From: Brachionus koreanus | Lineage: Eukaryota > Rotifera > Eurotatoria > Ploima > Brachionidae | DNA: 27,120 nucleotides | Reading direction: 5' to 3' | Assembly: GCA_016987375.1 (NCBI GenBank) | Contig: PJRA01000473.1 | Location: forward strand, 1,585,807 to 1,612,926 | In this document: positions 11,201 to 21,100 of the stretch, piece by piece | Position numbering within the stretch: position 1 is the stretch's first letter | Layout of the letters: each line of letters starts with the position of its first letter | Position numbers and translations under genes: made by a program | The notes under the pieces: generated by a model | Seen by the model: only the letters and a program-made list of their open reading frames with translations | What the model was told of the DNA's origin: nothing | Databases searched by the model: none

Positions 11201-13698
11201 ACAATTTTCACAGATTGTGCAGACTTTCACACCAGGTGAAACAACAACTGTTTCATTGTGTTGACCATTGGAACAAAAATATTGGAAATTTTGTATGAAA
11301 TTTCACAACGCCAACTAAAATTTTCAATTGAACATTGATTTGTTAAGATTGATTTTCTTTATGCAGCATTAGCAAGATCTGATTTTGAGTTGTTCAAGAT
11401 AAAATTTGTTGACTTGAAATTTTTTTTCTAAATAAAAATCAATTAAATTGACTCTATTATTCTAAGTCAATTTACTGACAAGTTACCAGAGTTGTTCAAA
11501 AGTCATAAAGTCAAAGTCAAGTCATTTAAATTTTTTTTTCAAAAAAAGTCTTTTGACTTGACTTTTAAAAGACTTTAAAACAACTTTTTTTTGAGTTTTC
11601 TACAAGATAAAACTTTAAAAAAATGAAAAAAAAAAATTTAAATTAAAATTTCAATTTAAATAAAAATGTAATTAATACTGACTTTTTTTTAAAAAAAAAT
11701 TAAAGTCAAGTCAAGTCACTGACTTTGAAAAGACTTTAAAATGACTTTTTTTTCCAACTTAAACACTAGTCTGATTGCAGATTAAAATTAATGCTTTTAA
11801 ACTATCAAAAAGCAAATGATCAAAAAATGACAATATCCCAAGAAATTAACTCTAAAATAGAAAAAAATAAAATTACTTGCTATTGTTATTTAATCTGCTG
11901 ATCAAGCCGCCTAGACGGCTTATACCTCTAAAATGTATTGTTAATTTAGAATCTGCCTGAATTATTTCTGAAATTTTTTTTTTGCTTTGCATATCAAAAT
12001 CATCGATTGCCAATTTTCTACGCATTAAATCCAAGTCCAAGTCTGAATAAAAACTTCGACAAGTACATTTAATGAAAGAATACAACTGCTTATTTAATTT
12101 TTCTACTTGAAATTTTAAATCTTTGATTAATCCACCTTTCAAGCTGTCCGAATTGTTGATTGAATAGCCATAGCTGATCCTATTTGAAATCAAAGGCTCT
12201 TTCTCATTCAGAAAGCTTGTGTTAATCAAGTGCTTGAGCTTGTCTTTATATGTACTGAGCTTGAATAGACTTGATTCGATTAAATCATGCCCAATGTCAA
12301 ATAATGAAATTTTCAATGAAACTAAATTATCAATTAGATTTCTTGTTGTTTCGTCTATCTTGTCCAATTTTTCAATTTCATCTTCATCCTGAGTTAGTCT
12401 CAAAAGCAAACTTCGGCATTCGGTGATTTTAGCAACTAAAGAATCAATCTTTGTTTTTGGTATTTGGTGAGCGTTCATGTTATCGAAACTAGCGTCGTAT
12501 GGGATTGATTTTACCGGATTAAATTCATTAGGAGAATTGACTGCGTTTTGAATGTCAACTAAAATAAGCACAGGCTCTCTATTTTCGTTAATGCAGTCAA
12601 AAAAATATTTCAACTCAGCTAGACTACAATTTAAAGGCAGATATTCTTCTAGTCCGTGAATTTTTAAAAAGTATTTTGAAACGTCCAATTCTTCTATTTG
12701 ATAGGAATTAAGAACATGGTAAAGAATAGTTTCTACATTTGAACTGAAGGAGACGAGAATTCTTAAAGGTTGATAGCGTTTTGAAACATCAGTGCCACTA
12801 TTGTATCGTATGTTCAGATAAATGCTCAAATTTTTGAATTTGCTTAGCTGAAATTCAAATATTGGAGAGTAAACAATTAGTTTTGAATTTTGATTGATGT
12901 TAAGTGAGTTTCTAAATTGAAATACATTTTGAAAAAAATTCTCTATTTCAGAAGGATAATTTTGTGAAAGTTTTGCGTTTTGAATTTTTTGATCATTGCA
13001 CAAGTCATTTTTATAAAGTGACTGGGTTTCTAGACTTGAGTTAGACCGAATCTTGTGGTCACTAGCAAGCCTTTCTGACAATTTCTTATCCTTTATGTTT
13101 ACATTATCATTAAATTTGCTCAGCGATTCGAGTGACTTGGTTGTATTTCTCTTTAAAACAAATTTATCAGCTCAACTGTGTGATTTAAATTGGAAAATTT
13201 TACTTTTAGTCCATCTTGGAAGTTTTGTTTCTTCAATGGATCAAAAGCTTCTAGAACATTCAAATCCTCATTTGTGTCAAATGTAATCAAGTTATCATTT
13301 TCATTTGATTTGAATTTTTGATTATTTGAGCTAGTTTGACTACTGCTTGTTAAAAAATTGTTCGAAACAAGAAATTTTTGATTTGTCCAGTTTTGAAGCC
13401 TAGGAAAATTGTAATTGAATAGATTTAAAGAATTTGTCGTTATTTGATTCGGAAATTTGGTTAATACGACTGGTGACGAAACATTAGATTCAAATGCTGC
13501 ATTGTTTGTTTTTGATGGTTGATTGTGGCCCAAGAGATTTTCCATTTTTTGATAATATTCCAAATGAGAATACGGATTTGCTTTGCTGTCTTTGTAATCA
13601 AAAGATGAGGCTGATGATGATGATGATGCTGGCAAACTTAGTCGATTATTTTTTAAATTTTCCTGATTTTTCACATTTTTATCATAATTATTAGACAT
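2225..13698 (-). CDS. PIK3C2: Class II phosphoinositide 3-kinase (PI3K-C2), 12 exons
   Basis: Makes PI3P and PI(3,4)P2 from PI and PI4P on endocytic and endosomal membranes (family knowledge). Exons in transcript order: 13204-13698, 11877-13150, 9867-9927, 9502-9773, 9339-9450, 8581-9282, 5959-6608, 5731-5887, 3194-3417, 3071-3146, 2576-3022, 2225-2521. All junctions have GT/AG and compatible phases, giving 4767 nt (about 1588 aa; vertebrate relatives run about 1450-1700). Domains by residue: Ser/Asn-rich N-terminus (1-290), Ras-binding domain (about 290-370), first C2 (about 565-735, LLPREACLL), helical PIK domain (740-930, LPQLLEALKYE), kinase (980-1315), PX (1342-1450, YRTFEEF) and a C-terminal C2 (1470-1588). 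Kinase motifs are complete: KIGDDLRQDM (Lys about 1044), GDRHNDNIM (about 1154) and HIDFG (Asp about 1173). The KRDRTPILFTSDM loop marks class II. ATG 13698 is chosen because the more upstream start in the frame is only TTG. The donor of the third exon is uncertain. It lies 245 bp downstream of the TraB gene on the same strand. Confidence 0.93.
4021..4256. mobile_element. Complete TTAA-flanked MITE (piggyBac-like) in a PI3K intron
   Basis: The 236-bp unit begins TTAACACTCAAAAACCGG and ends with the exact reverse complement CCGGTTTTTGAGTGTTAA. Excluding TTAA on each side, this gives 14-bp perfect terminal inverted repeats. Weaker similarity continues inward (GA..CTTTTxxGA). It has no coding capacity. 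It lies in the 2.3 kb intron 3418-5730. TTAA flanks are the target-site signature of piggyBac-type transposition. The fragment at 1-89 is a second copy. Confidence 0.82.
4305..4406 (-). repeat. Copy of a GACTT/AAGTC-rich dispersed repeat
   Basis: On the minus strand it begins CCAGAGTTGTTCAAAAGTC, identical to the start of 11487-11773. It ends in CACAAGTCTG, against CACTAGTCTG in the other copy. The interior of both is built from AAGTCAAAGTCAAGTCA-like and AAAAGACTTTAAAA-like words. This copy is the shorter one (about 102 versus 287 bp). The element class is unknown. Confidence 0.65.
4650..5515 (+). mobile_element. Decayed non-LTR retrotransposon, reverse transcriptase 3' half
   Basis: The frame is broken, but conceptual translation gives blocks in RT order: a KAFD-like box near 4665, then LINDWLVDFLSNREQ (about 4733-4775), VPQGSVIGPLLFLIFINDL (about 4825-4885), and an IEKCFVIHIG box near 4970. 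A C-terminal block at 5226-5444 includes YNLRKH, IKIWNSLSEEI and FKARLDKLF. The FADD catalytic box is replaced by a corrupted sequence near 4920. The 3' end has an ACT-type microsatellite (5494-5513), a tail style seen in CR1/L2-like elements. It is antisense to the PI3K gene and lies in intron 3418-5730. Confidence 0.8.
5494..5513 (+). repeat. (TAC)n microsatellite tail
   Basis: About six TAC/ACT units follow an ACTAGTACTGG lead-in at the 3' end of the retrotransposon relic. The related minus-strand relic at 21347-21745 ends in a similar TAC-rich tract. Confidence 0.7.
6709..7102 (+). mobile_element. Internally deleted mariner-like element
   Basis: The left end is TTGGGTCATAAAATTTTGCG. The right end read on the minus strand is ATGAGTCAAAAAATGATGCG, an imperfect terminal inverted repeat. 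It shares a block around 6865-6908 (GAAATTTTGGTACTGCTACG, then TCATTACTGGAAAAA) with the longer copy at 23340-24014, which still carries transposase-like frames. The transposase is gone here, leaving about 394 bp. It sits in the 1972-bp PI3K intron 6609-8580. Confidence 0.65.
7103..7594. other. Intronic AT-rich stretch without recognised feature
   Basis: An open frame of about 89 codons exists on the plus strand (7225-7494), but it starts at a non-ATG codon, is rich in Phe/Asn/Lys as expected of AT-rich noncoding DNA, and resembles nothing I know. Confidence 0.5.
7599..7834 (+). mobile_element. Solo LTR with perfect 4-bp target-site duplication
   Basis: The 236-bp element begins TGTTGCGGAC and ends GAGACCTCAACA (TG...CA, with TGTTG/CAACA inverted ends). 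It is flanked by ATAT at 7595-7598 and ATAT at 7835-7838. An AATAAA signal lies inside (about 7740). These are the hallmarks of a solo LTR left by LTR-LTR recombination. A diverged relative interrupts the gag relic at 1215-1462. A TGTTG-ended MITE is the alternative reading. Confidence 0.75.
7871..8492. mobile_element. 622-bp MITE with 42-bp perfect inverted repeats
   Basis: The outer 42 bp at 7871-7912 and 8451-8492 are perfect inverted complements. They run from AAAATTTTGGGTCTACCC through GATAGTGTTAAC to an AATTGTTAACAG end. The interior is rich in GTTAAC and GTTAACA words near both ends, like subterminal transposase-binding repeats, and has no intact frame. The outermost AAAATTTT occurs on both sides. 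Being its own reverse complement, it could be the tip of the inverted repeat or an 8-bp target duplication (hAT size). The element ends 88 bp from the helical-domain exon of the kinase. Confidence 0.85.
10265..10400 (-). mobile_element. 5'-truncated 3' end of a non-LTR retrotransposon
   Basis: On the plus strand it contains TTTATTTAATTAAAGTTTAAG followed by TCCCATGGACAAATTGA. The same block (except a small indel) occurs at 24050-24087, directly after the 3' end of an RT-coding relic. On the minus strand it reads as a 3' UTR ending in an AAATAAAT-like tail. The right border (about 10400) is approximate. It lies in PI3K intron 9928-11876. Confidence 0.55.
10687..10890 (+). pseudogene. MULE-type transposase C-terminal (SWIM zinc finger) fragment
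   Basis: A 67-codon open stretch ending in TAA encodes DEWFCVDCYFCSCCYF, then NKGICVHLISCLF and a tail FLNRPKAGRKRKAGPCLQYD. The CxC...CxH spacing is the SWIM zinc-finger signature found at the end of Mutator-like transposases, and the basic RPKxGRxRKAGP tail is seen in such proteins. Upstream in-frame sequence is interrupted, so the rest of the protein is missing. It lies antisense in a PI3K intron. Confidence 0.65.
11034..11317. mobile_element. Long imperfect palindrome, probable MITE
   Basis: The left arm (TGGCAATGTGAAATTTCTTA from 11039) pairs with the right arm, whose reverse complement is TGGCGTTGTGAAATTTCATA (ending 11313). An inner arm pair around 11118-11141 and 11233-11258 also matches: CAACTGTTGTTTCACC against its complement with a few changes. 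CTA occurs at both borders and may be a 3-bp duplication. There is no coding capacity. It lies in PI3K intron 9928-11876. Confidence 0.6.
11487..11773 (+). repeat. Longer copy of the GACTT/AAGTC-rich dispersed repeat
   Basis: It begins CCAGAGTTGTTCAAAAGTC and ends CACTAGTCTG, the same ends as 4305-4406 in the opposite orientation. Inside, TCAAAGTCAAGTCA and AAAGACTTTAAAA words recur, near both ends and in both orientations (GACTTGACTT and AAGTCAAGTC), so parts can fold back. No protein is encoded. Confidence 0.65.
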
Positions 13699-13715
13699 TT
13701 TATTCTGCAAATTAA
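13699..13715 (-). promoter_or_regulatory. Splice-acceptor-like site just upstream of the PI3K ATG
   Basis: On the minus strand TAATTTAATTTGCAG precedes AATAAAATG, the chosen start. A pyrimidine-rich TTTGCAG so near the ATG suggests either a 5' UTR intron or a trans-splice acceptor. It matters because the upstream gene ends only 245 bp away. Confidence 0.45.
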
Positions 13716-13943
13716 ATTATAAAATTTTGAAATCAAATACTTTAACTATCATGTGATAAAAAATTTTATTATTTAAAAAAGTATTTTACTACTTTTGTTT
13801 TATGAATAAATTTAAACAAATCAAAATTTTTTTTTTATTTTTTCAATTTTTTAGTTATTAAAAATTTTAAATATTCGACCATATTGTTTAATTTATTTTT
13901 TATAAAAAAAAATTCTACAATTTAACAATAATTATGATGATGT

Positions 13944-15035
13944 TTATTTTAGCCTAAACAATTGGTAACCAAAAACTGATATTACGCCAAAAAGCATGCC
14001 AAACTTGATTAATTTTCCGTATTTTTTTAATGGTTTGATAATTATCTTTCGATTTTCCGGAAATAAATAGCTGATGTCTGTGTTATTGGGCCAATTTTCT
14101 TTGATTCCTTAGAAAAAATAAATTTTTCACATATATTTGAATTTGATTTACACTTGAAAAATTTGATACCTTTGCAATGACCTAAGCCTACAACACCAAC
14201 AACACATGCTGGTGAAAATCCGCCGGACACAAAATCATTTGGAATTGGCTGACAAGCTTGCTTTAAAGAATGAGCCAAATACATATCTCGTTCGTCTATC
14301 AAAACCCTTTTAAACTCTGGAAATGTGTCTCCAAATTCTTTTACAAGTGTTTCTAACATATCGTGTTTTTTTAATTCTTCTATGTCTTCTTTGGTCAAAT
14401 TTGTGTCCGTTGTTAACAAGCACCATGCTAGTCTTAATTTTCTATACCATGGTAGCGAATTAAAGCCTCGATTTAGAGTAAGTTTTATGGGCATATCACC
14501 CAAAATAACAGAACAACCATCAACTTTTTTGGCCTTTTGTATTAATTTAGTACAGTATTAGAAATTTTGAAAAATAAAAAAAGCACAACTTCATTATTTG
14601 CAACTCTAAATTCGCCACCAGGCGCAATTCCTAACTCTTCAGTTACTTTTGCATACAAATTAACCATTAAATATTGAAGCAAACCATGGGCAATTGACGT
14701 CTTAACCATGAATTAAATTTAAAAATGTTTAATTTAAAGACATTTCTCACCTCTTTTATTAACTTCCTCAATTTTGAATAATTCATATCTTTTGCGTCTT
14801 TAATAATCGTTTCTTCATCCAAATTAAGAATACCACTTCTTGCTTGACACAATTCAAGGACCACTCTATTTGGCTTGACATTCTGAATTAAATTTTTCAC
14901 TTCTCTTTGACTTTCCAAACTAAAGTGTGCCGTTCCAATAAGATAAACTTTGCCATTTAAAGGACCATCGAGAACAAAGAGATTGGTAGAACTAGAGACT
15001 GTTTCATTCGGATTTTCTTGATAAACTTCGGACAT
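13944..15035 (-). CDS. TRABD: TraB domain-containing protein (TRABD-like), 4 exons
   Basis: Exons in transcript order are 14751-15035, 14590-14700, 14170-14533 and 13944-14107, joined by introns of 50, 56 and 62 bp with GT/AG ends and matching phases: 924 nt, 307 residues. The TraB/PrgY/TIKI fold is marked by GTAHFSLESQREV with the GxxH motif (about residues 33-36), RVVLELCQAR with its conserved Glu, APGGEFR (about 125), LGDMPIKLTLNR, YRKLRLAW, RVLIDERDMYLA and a second GxxH in VVGLGHCKGIKENW (about 250). The end carries a hydrophobic segment in IKFGMLFGVISVFGYQLF, compatible with a C-terminal membrane anchor as in animal TRABD. The related TIKI proteins are Wnt-cleaving metalloproteases; the activity of TRABD itself is not settled. 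It is divergent to the TTLL gene and lies head-to-tail with the kinase gene. The length is slightly below that of mammalian TRABD (about 376). Confidence 0.93.
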
Positions 15036-16660
15036 TTTATGACAATATGTCTAATTTTTTATTTATTTTGTTTAAAAATTTAGGTAAAAAATTTGATTAT
15101 TAATAATTTTTCCAAATATTTTAGGAAAATAGCAAAATAAACCTTAAAAAAAATCATTATTTAGTATTTGTCGAAAATTTTGCCATAACAAAGTTTTAGA
15201 TATTTTCATTTTTTATTATATGTTTTGAATTTAATCATTTTTACGATGATAATTTATGAAAAAATATTTTTATTGAACTGAATAAACTTTATTTTTGAAT
15301 ATTTTCAAATATAAGAAATAAAACAGGTCTCAAAATTTGCCTCAAAAATTTAAAATTAAGATAATTTCTTTTCTTTGGGTCCAAAACTTCTTCTACAAAA
15401 TCTATCAACTGGGAAATTCTAATGTATTACCCTAAAATTTAATACTGCAAAACATTTGTACATCTTAAAAAAAGTAAATGCTTTAGAAAATCATTAAAAT
15501 TTAATTGCAGAGTTTTAGATATTAAGAAAAAGATAATTTCAATTTTAAATTTTTGTTCCAAAATTCAAAATGCCAAATTGAATTTTGATAAATTTTTAAG
15601 AATAAATTTTGATCAAAATAATATTAGCTACAAATTGTCATACATGATTTACGTATAATTTAACATAAATCATACAAGATCAAATAATATTACAGTTTAC
15701 GGTAATTCATCAAATACAAGTAACTATAGATAGAAGAAACTTGCAACTATTTGAATTAGTCAAAAATTTCCCTTATATGAGTTGCTTTTCTAAAAAAAAT
15801 GTGACTTGATTAAAAGAAAATTCACCAGTCGTTTGCCATGTAAAACATGTATTTTCTTGTTTCCAATAGAAGAAAAATATGGATTGATTTCTTTTATTTG
15901 AGTCATTTTTTTGGACTAAAATATATTCGAATAGAAGAAAAACTTTGATGACTAAACTATCTTTTATTTGATGAAATACGGTGTAAAGTGTATTGGATCT
16001 ATAAAGAAAATTTTTTTTGCAAAAAGTTGAAAAACACATAATAGGAAAAGTTAATTAAGACAGATTAAATTTTTTTGTTTTTATAAAAATAGTCAAAAAC
16101 GCAAAACAAATTCAATGATTTTTTCAAGTCTTATAAAAAGTGACCAACATATAAATCCTCATCTTTTTCAAAAAATTGACCAGCTTTCCTTTTTTTCGAT
16201 TTTGTTTATCTATCAAATTTTTTTACTCAAAACATCAGGTAAACAAATGTATTCTAATAAACAGCAACCAACAAGATGAGAGCAGATAGCACTATCTGAA
16301 ACATAAATCAAACTCTAGTTGGTGCACTTTGTACAAAAACAATGAACACTAACTTGTGGTGGTGATTTTATTGCTAAATCTATATTTAAGCTCGTCATCA
16401 TCTGATTGAACACATTTGATTAAGCCCAAACTTGTTTTTTTAATATAAACGTGGCTCTAGTAGTGTTTAGAATCACACACTTTTCAAAATTCATGACCCA
16501 AGTTTAACCAACTTTTCATTCAAAAATTTAGAAAATTGAGAGTAAATTGTATTTGGTACGGTTATTGAAATAAATCTTCCTCAATCGAAAAAAGAAAAAC
16601 GCTTGTTTCTTTACATTTTCTTGATAATTCAATTTAATTATAGTCAACTGATTAATTCTT

Positions 16661-16700
16661 CATTTATTTAATTAAAATAGAATTTATTTAATTAAAATAG
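16661..16700. repeat. Tandem 20-bp duplication
   Basis: CATTTATTTAATTAAAATAG is followed directly by AATTTATTTAATTAAAATAG, with 19 of 20 bases identical. It is a small local duplication within the intergenic region. Confidence 0.8.
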
Positions 16701-18102
16701 ATTTTTAAAAAAATAAAATAAAAATTAATCCTTTTTTGAAAAAAAAAACTAATGATAAATTCATATCAGATTTTTGAAATTTAAAAAATTTTCGGATTTA
16801 ATTCAAAATTTTTAAATGCGCAATTAAATTTCATCGTATATTTTAAAATTTTTGTAAAATTTCACAAATTTATTTTAAAACATTTGAAAATGATTTTAAT
16901 TTTTAAAAAATGCACTGAAATTTAATTTTTTACAATTGAAGCTTCAAAAAAATTTTAATTGTCTTTATAAAAGGAATAATATTTTAAATGAAATATTCTA
17001 AAAAATTTATTTTTCAACCATTTTATAAGTAATAAGAATTTGATTAAAGAACTGAACATTCAAAATTAAATTTTTTTGAGATATTTTCTTCTTTATTTAA
17101 AAATATAGATTTTTTTTCAAACTGCATTATTTAAGGATTCGAATTTAAGGACATGAAAACCATCATGAAGATGAAGAAACAAAAAATAAAGACGTATTAA
17201 TTCTTTTTCCAATCCTTTTAAAAAAATAAAGTATTTATTTAAGGTAAAAAAGCAAACAGACAAGAATTATTTTGACAAAAAATACCTAGTGTATTTAGTA
17301 CCGGCTTAAAAGAGAAGTTACCAAAAGCATAATTTTTATTACAGCACAAAGCTAACTTATTCAAATCAGCTTGGCAAAGAAAGATAAGAGTCAAAATCAT
17401 ATTTGAATTAGTCCTCATTGTTGAATGCATTTTTAAGAGTAATTTAAAGATAAATTTTTAAAATTTTAGATACGTTTTTATAACTTGAATAAAGCCTGAC
17501 TACTTAACGTGAAAACTTAACGACTTAATTTTTAGTAACCACAATTGTTACTTAGAATGTTGACTAATAAAATATTTGAATTATTGAGGTATTTTTGTAG
17601 CTTTACGAATGAAACTTATCATATTTAAAGTGAATCTAGTGATTGAAAAATTTATTTAAAAATAAAAACATTTAAAATGAAAATAAATAAAATTAAAAAA
17701 AAATAAAGTATGTCAATTGAATATAAAATCAGTTCATTTTATAAAATTAACGAAAGTTGTGATTATAAATTATGATTCTATTTTACTTTGAAAATACTAA
17801 ATTGAATTTGTTTGAAAAATTTAAATTCAACTGGCTTTTAGATTTTTTTCTCATTTAAGTATTCAAATTTTGATGTTTGTTTCTAAAAAAAAAGACATTT
17901 TTTAATTTTTGGTATCCCAAATAATATAAAGCTTGTTTACCAACTTGACTTTTATTATAAAATATTCATTAATCCAATCAGTTGCTATAGAAATGATTTT
18001 TATTTTTATTTTTCAGCTTTAAAAATTTATATTTTGTTTATAAAAATTTATACTCGGTCATTTACATGAGAAGAACCCCTAATAATTAAAAGAAAGAATG
18101 AG

Positions 18103-18117
18103 TTTATTTTTTTAAGA
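18103..18117 (+). promoter_or_regulatory. Splice-acceptor-like site adjoining the TTLL ATG
   Basis: TTTATTTTTTTAAG is followed at once by AATG. A pyrimidine tract and AG one base before the start codon suggest a 5' UTR intron or a leader trans-splice site, as at the other two genes here. Confidence 0.4.
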
Positions 18118-21100
18118 ATGTCTGTCGATAATGAAGAAGTTGGCTCTGCTAAACAAAAACAAGAAAAGCATCAACTTGATAAAACCCTATTTACATTTAA
18201 GCCAAAGCTAAATCCGAGATCAAATCAGATCGCACTTCATTTACAAAAAAGCTTTCTGGAACGCCAGAATTCACATGTACAAAAACAACTAGAACAGCTC
18301 AGACTGGCTTTTGTTCAGTCAACCAACGATTATGGAAAGTTGCTGTATCCATATAGTCTTTTGGCGAATTCAAGTATATCTAAAAGCGATTATTTGATTC
18401 AGAGAGTAATTTTTGCTAATTATTATTTATTGTTAAAAAAATGAATTTAAAAACAAAAAGGATTTGAACTCTTCAATAAATAGAACTAGGTGTCAGTCGC
18501 AAAATGTTAAACATCAACGCTTTAATTTGATAGAAATTAGATCAAAATCTGAAACAAAATTCGCGAGCTTAGCTGATAGATTCGACTCCAACAAACTATC
18601 AATGATCAAACCAAAAAGCAAAAATAATCAAGTTATAAAAAGTAATTTTTCAGAAAATAACTAATAAATAAAAAACAACAACAACTTCCAGTTTAAATTA
18701 GAAACGTTCTTTTATTTGATATTATAATCAGTTCAAATAAGCTCAATTGTTTAGTTTTTCTTTTTAAATTAAACATTAATTAAACAAAAGCTAATTAGAA
18801 ATATTTAGGAAAAATATTTCTCCAATATTTGCCTGTAAGTATAAATTAATAAAAGCGAAAAAAATGCTGTTCCTTTATGTTTTATTTGTTTAATAACAGT
18901 AAGAGTTTTGAATATTTATTTTAACTTTACCTAATCGAAATTATTCCAAACAGGTAAAGTCTTTGATTAAATGCATTTTTATTGAAATTTGCATGCAAAT
19001 TGTTTGCTAAAACAATTTTTATTAAAATCGAGCCAAATTTTTAATTATGGTTAGAAAGATTGAAATCGATTTTATGCTTAAGAGTTATTTAACTAATAGA
19101 AAGAGCAGTTAAAATTTTGATATTAAGTTTAAATTATTTTCTTAAATAAAGCTATTAAAATAATTGTCTATTTTGATGGTAAATATTTTTCTTATGCTAG
19201 ATTTAGTCTTTCAAATCAAATCAAAAGTTAAATTTAAATTATATTAGCTAAACTTTTGAATTTGAGAAAAAAAAATAGCTCCAATATCTACGCTAAATTT
19301 TGATTCTATTTTTAACAACAAAATGTTATTGAGCTTCCTAAAAGATAATCAAAAGAAACAGAGAGCTTTAAAGTTGAAATAGCGTTTTATTTAGAACTAA
19401 TTGTTCAAATGATTTCCAACTAAATACATTAATTAATTCTCTAATTTAGTTTCATAGTTACTATTTTGCTAACAATCGTTTAATTATAGAAGAAATACAT
19501 ATATTTTTTTAAAATTGTTCGTTAAATGAATAATTTTGCCAAATCACACATTTGCCTCAATTGGCTTAATAGTTAAACAACAATTTTCTACATCCATTTA
19601 ATTTTCTTCACAACAGAACAAAACTCTGTTTATACTAAGAATTTAGGACTCAATTTACAAAGAAATTACGTACGCATAATTCATAACTAGGAAATTAAAT
19701 AAATCTAATTTGTTACTTTACCTCAAGACTGAAAACACAATTTTCCTTTAGAACAGAAAAGTAAACACACAATTTAAATATCGCTTTTTAGTTTAGTCAA
19801 AAGGTTTCATTTAATTATTTGAAAAATTGCTCTCTATTAATTTAGACAGGATAATGCTTGATTTGTTGGAACGCCACTCAAATAACGACAAAAACGAGAG
19901 CAATATACTAGATTCAAATATTTCTAATGTTGGAGTTAAATTAGCTAAGTTAAAAACAAGCAACACTCGATCATCCGAGTTTGGTAATCAGATAAAAAAT
20001 ATTAAAACCAAAATAAATAAAGGTTTAGCAATTAAATTATTTTTTAATAATTCATCTCTAATTATTTGGGAAAAATAAAAAAATTCTTTTTTTTTTTGAA
20101 GTGAAAAATCAGCTAAACGAAGATGAAGAAAATGAGAATACAGATATTTTGCTATCAAAAACAAATGAACTTGAGAATGACGAAAGCATAATTGACGATG
20201 AATCTAAGCTTTTTGAGCGATCAAGAAGCAAAACAATGTCTTCTAGTGCACTAAGTAGAAAAAAGTCCAAAGATTCTAAACTTGTGAATAGCTCTTCTTC
20301 TCCCAATGTAAATACGGACAGGTTAAAAATGGCTCGCGAAGAAGCTGAACGAGCAATAAAAGTAAAATTTTTATGTTTTCATACTCATTTGTAAAATAAA
20401 ATATTTTAAAAAGCAAAAAAAAATATTTACTATAATTGGACCATATCCTGCATTAAGAGAAGCACTCAAGAATCGAGGATGGATTGAGAAATTTGAAAAT
20501 ATGAACTCGCTTCCAACTATAAAGAAAAAAAAATCTAAGAAAGCCTCATCTTCAAATGATAACAATGATGATGATAAAGATGATGATTGTAATAATGCAG
20601 ATGATAATTTGGATGTTGACGATGAAGGAGGTAAATAATTTATTCTTTTCTAAACAAGTTGACTAAAATTTTCCAAAAAAAAAAACTCGACTTTGACATT
20701 TGAAAATCATTAATTAATCATTTAATTTTTTAATAAATCCGACTGATTTATTAAAAAATTAAAAAATTAAATTAAAATATTTGGAGAAATAAAAAAAATT
20801 AAAAAAAAAAAGTTGAATTTTTCAAAGATTGCAAGGATTTTTTAGTTTGTGCTATTTGTTAAAACACTATTTCTTCCAGATAGTAGTTACTGAAATTTTA
20901 GATTTTCAGTGAAATTAAATAAGAGATAAAATAGAATAAGCAAACAAGACTGTCTACCTACCACAATAGCTTTTAACAGAAGTTTCTCAGAAAATTTCGC
21001 AATAGTGCCAATAATTTGTCCTTGCGAGCCAGCATCTATATTAACTAGCCTTTAAAACCATTTCTCTTTTCTTTATTAATAATTATTGTACAATTAGATT

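Larger units (their letters stand above)
15036..18117. other. 3.1 kb divergent intergenic region
   Basis: It lies between the 5' ends of the TRABD-like and TTLL-like genes, so both promoters should be here, but I cannot place TATA or initiator sites against the AT-rich background. A minus-strand frame at 15773-16039 and one at 17239-17430 have no recognisable similarity and AT-driven composition. A short palindrome, CAGATAG-CA-CTATCTG, lies at 16283-16298. Confidence 0.55.

Noticed and set aside
13611..13630. GATGAT run as a standalone microsatellite
   Set aside because: It lies within the first PI3K exon and encodes a serine run of the disordered N-terminus.
15773..16039. 88-codon minus-strand open frame in the intergenic region
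   Set aside because: No recognisable motif and AT-driven composition; could be decayed transposon sequence, but I cannot support that.
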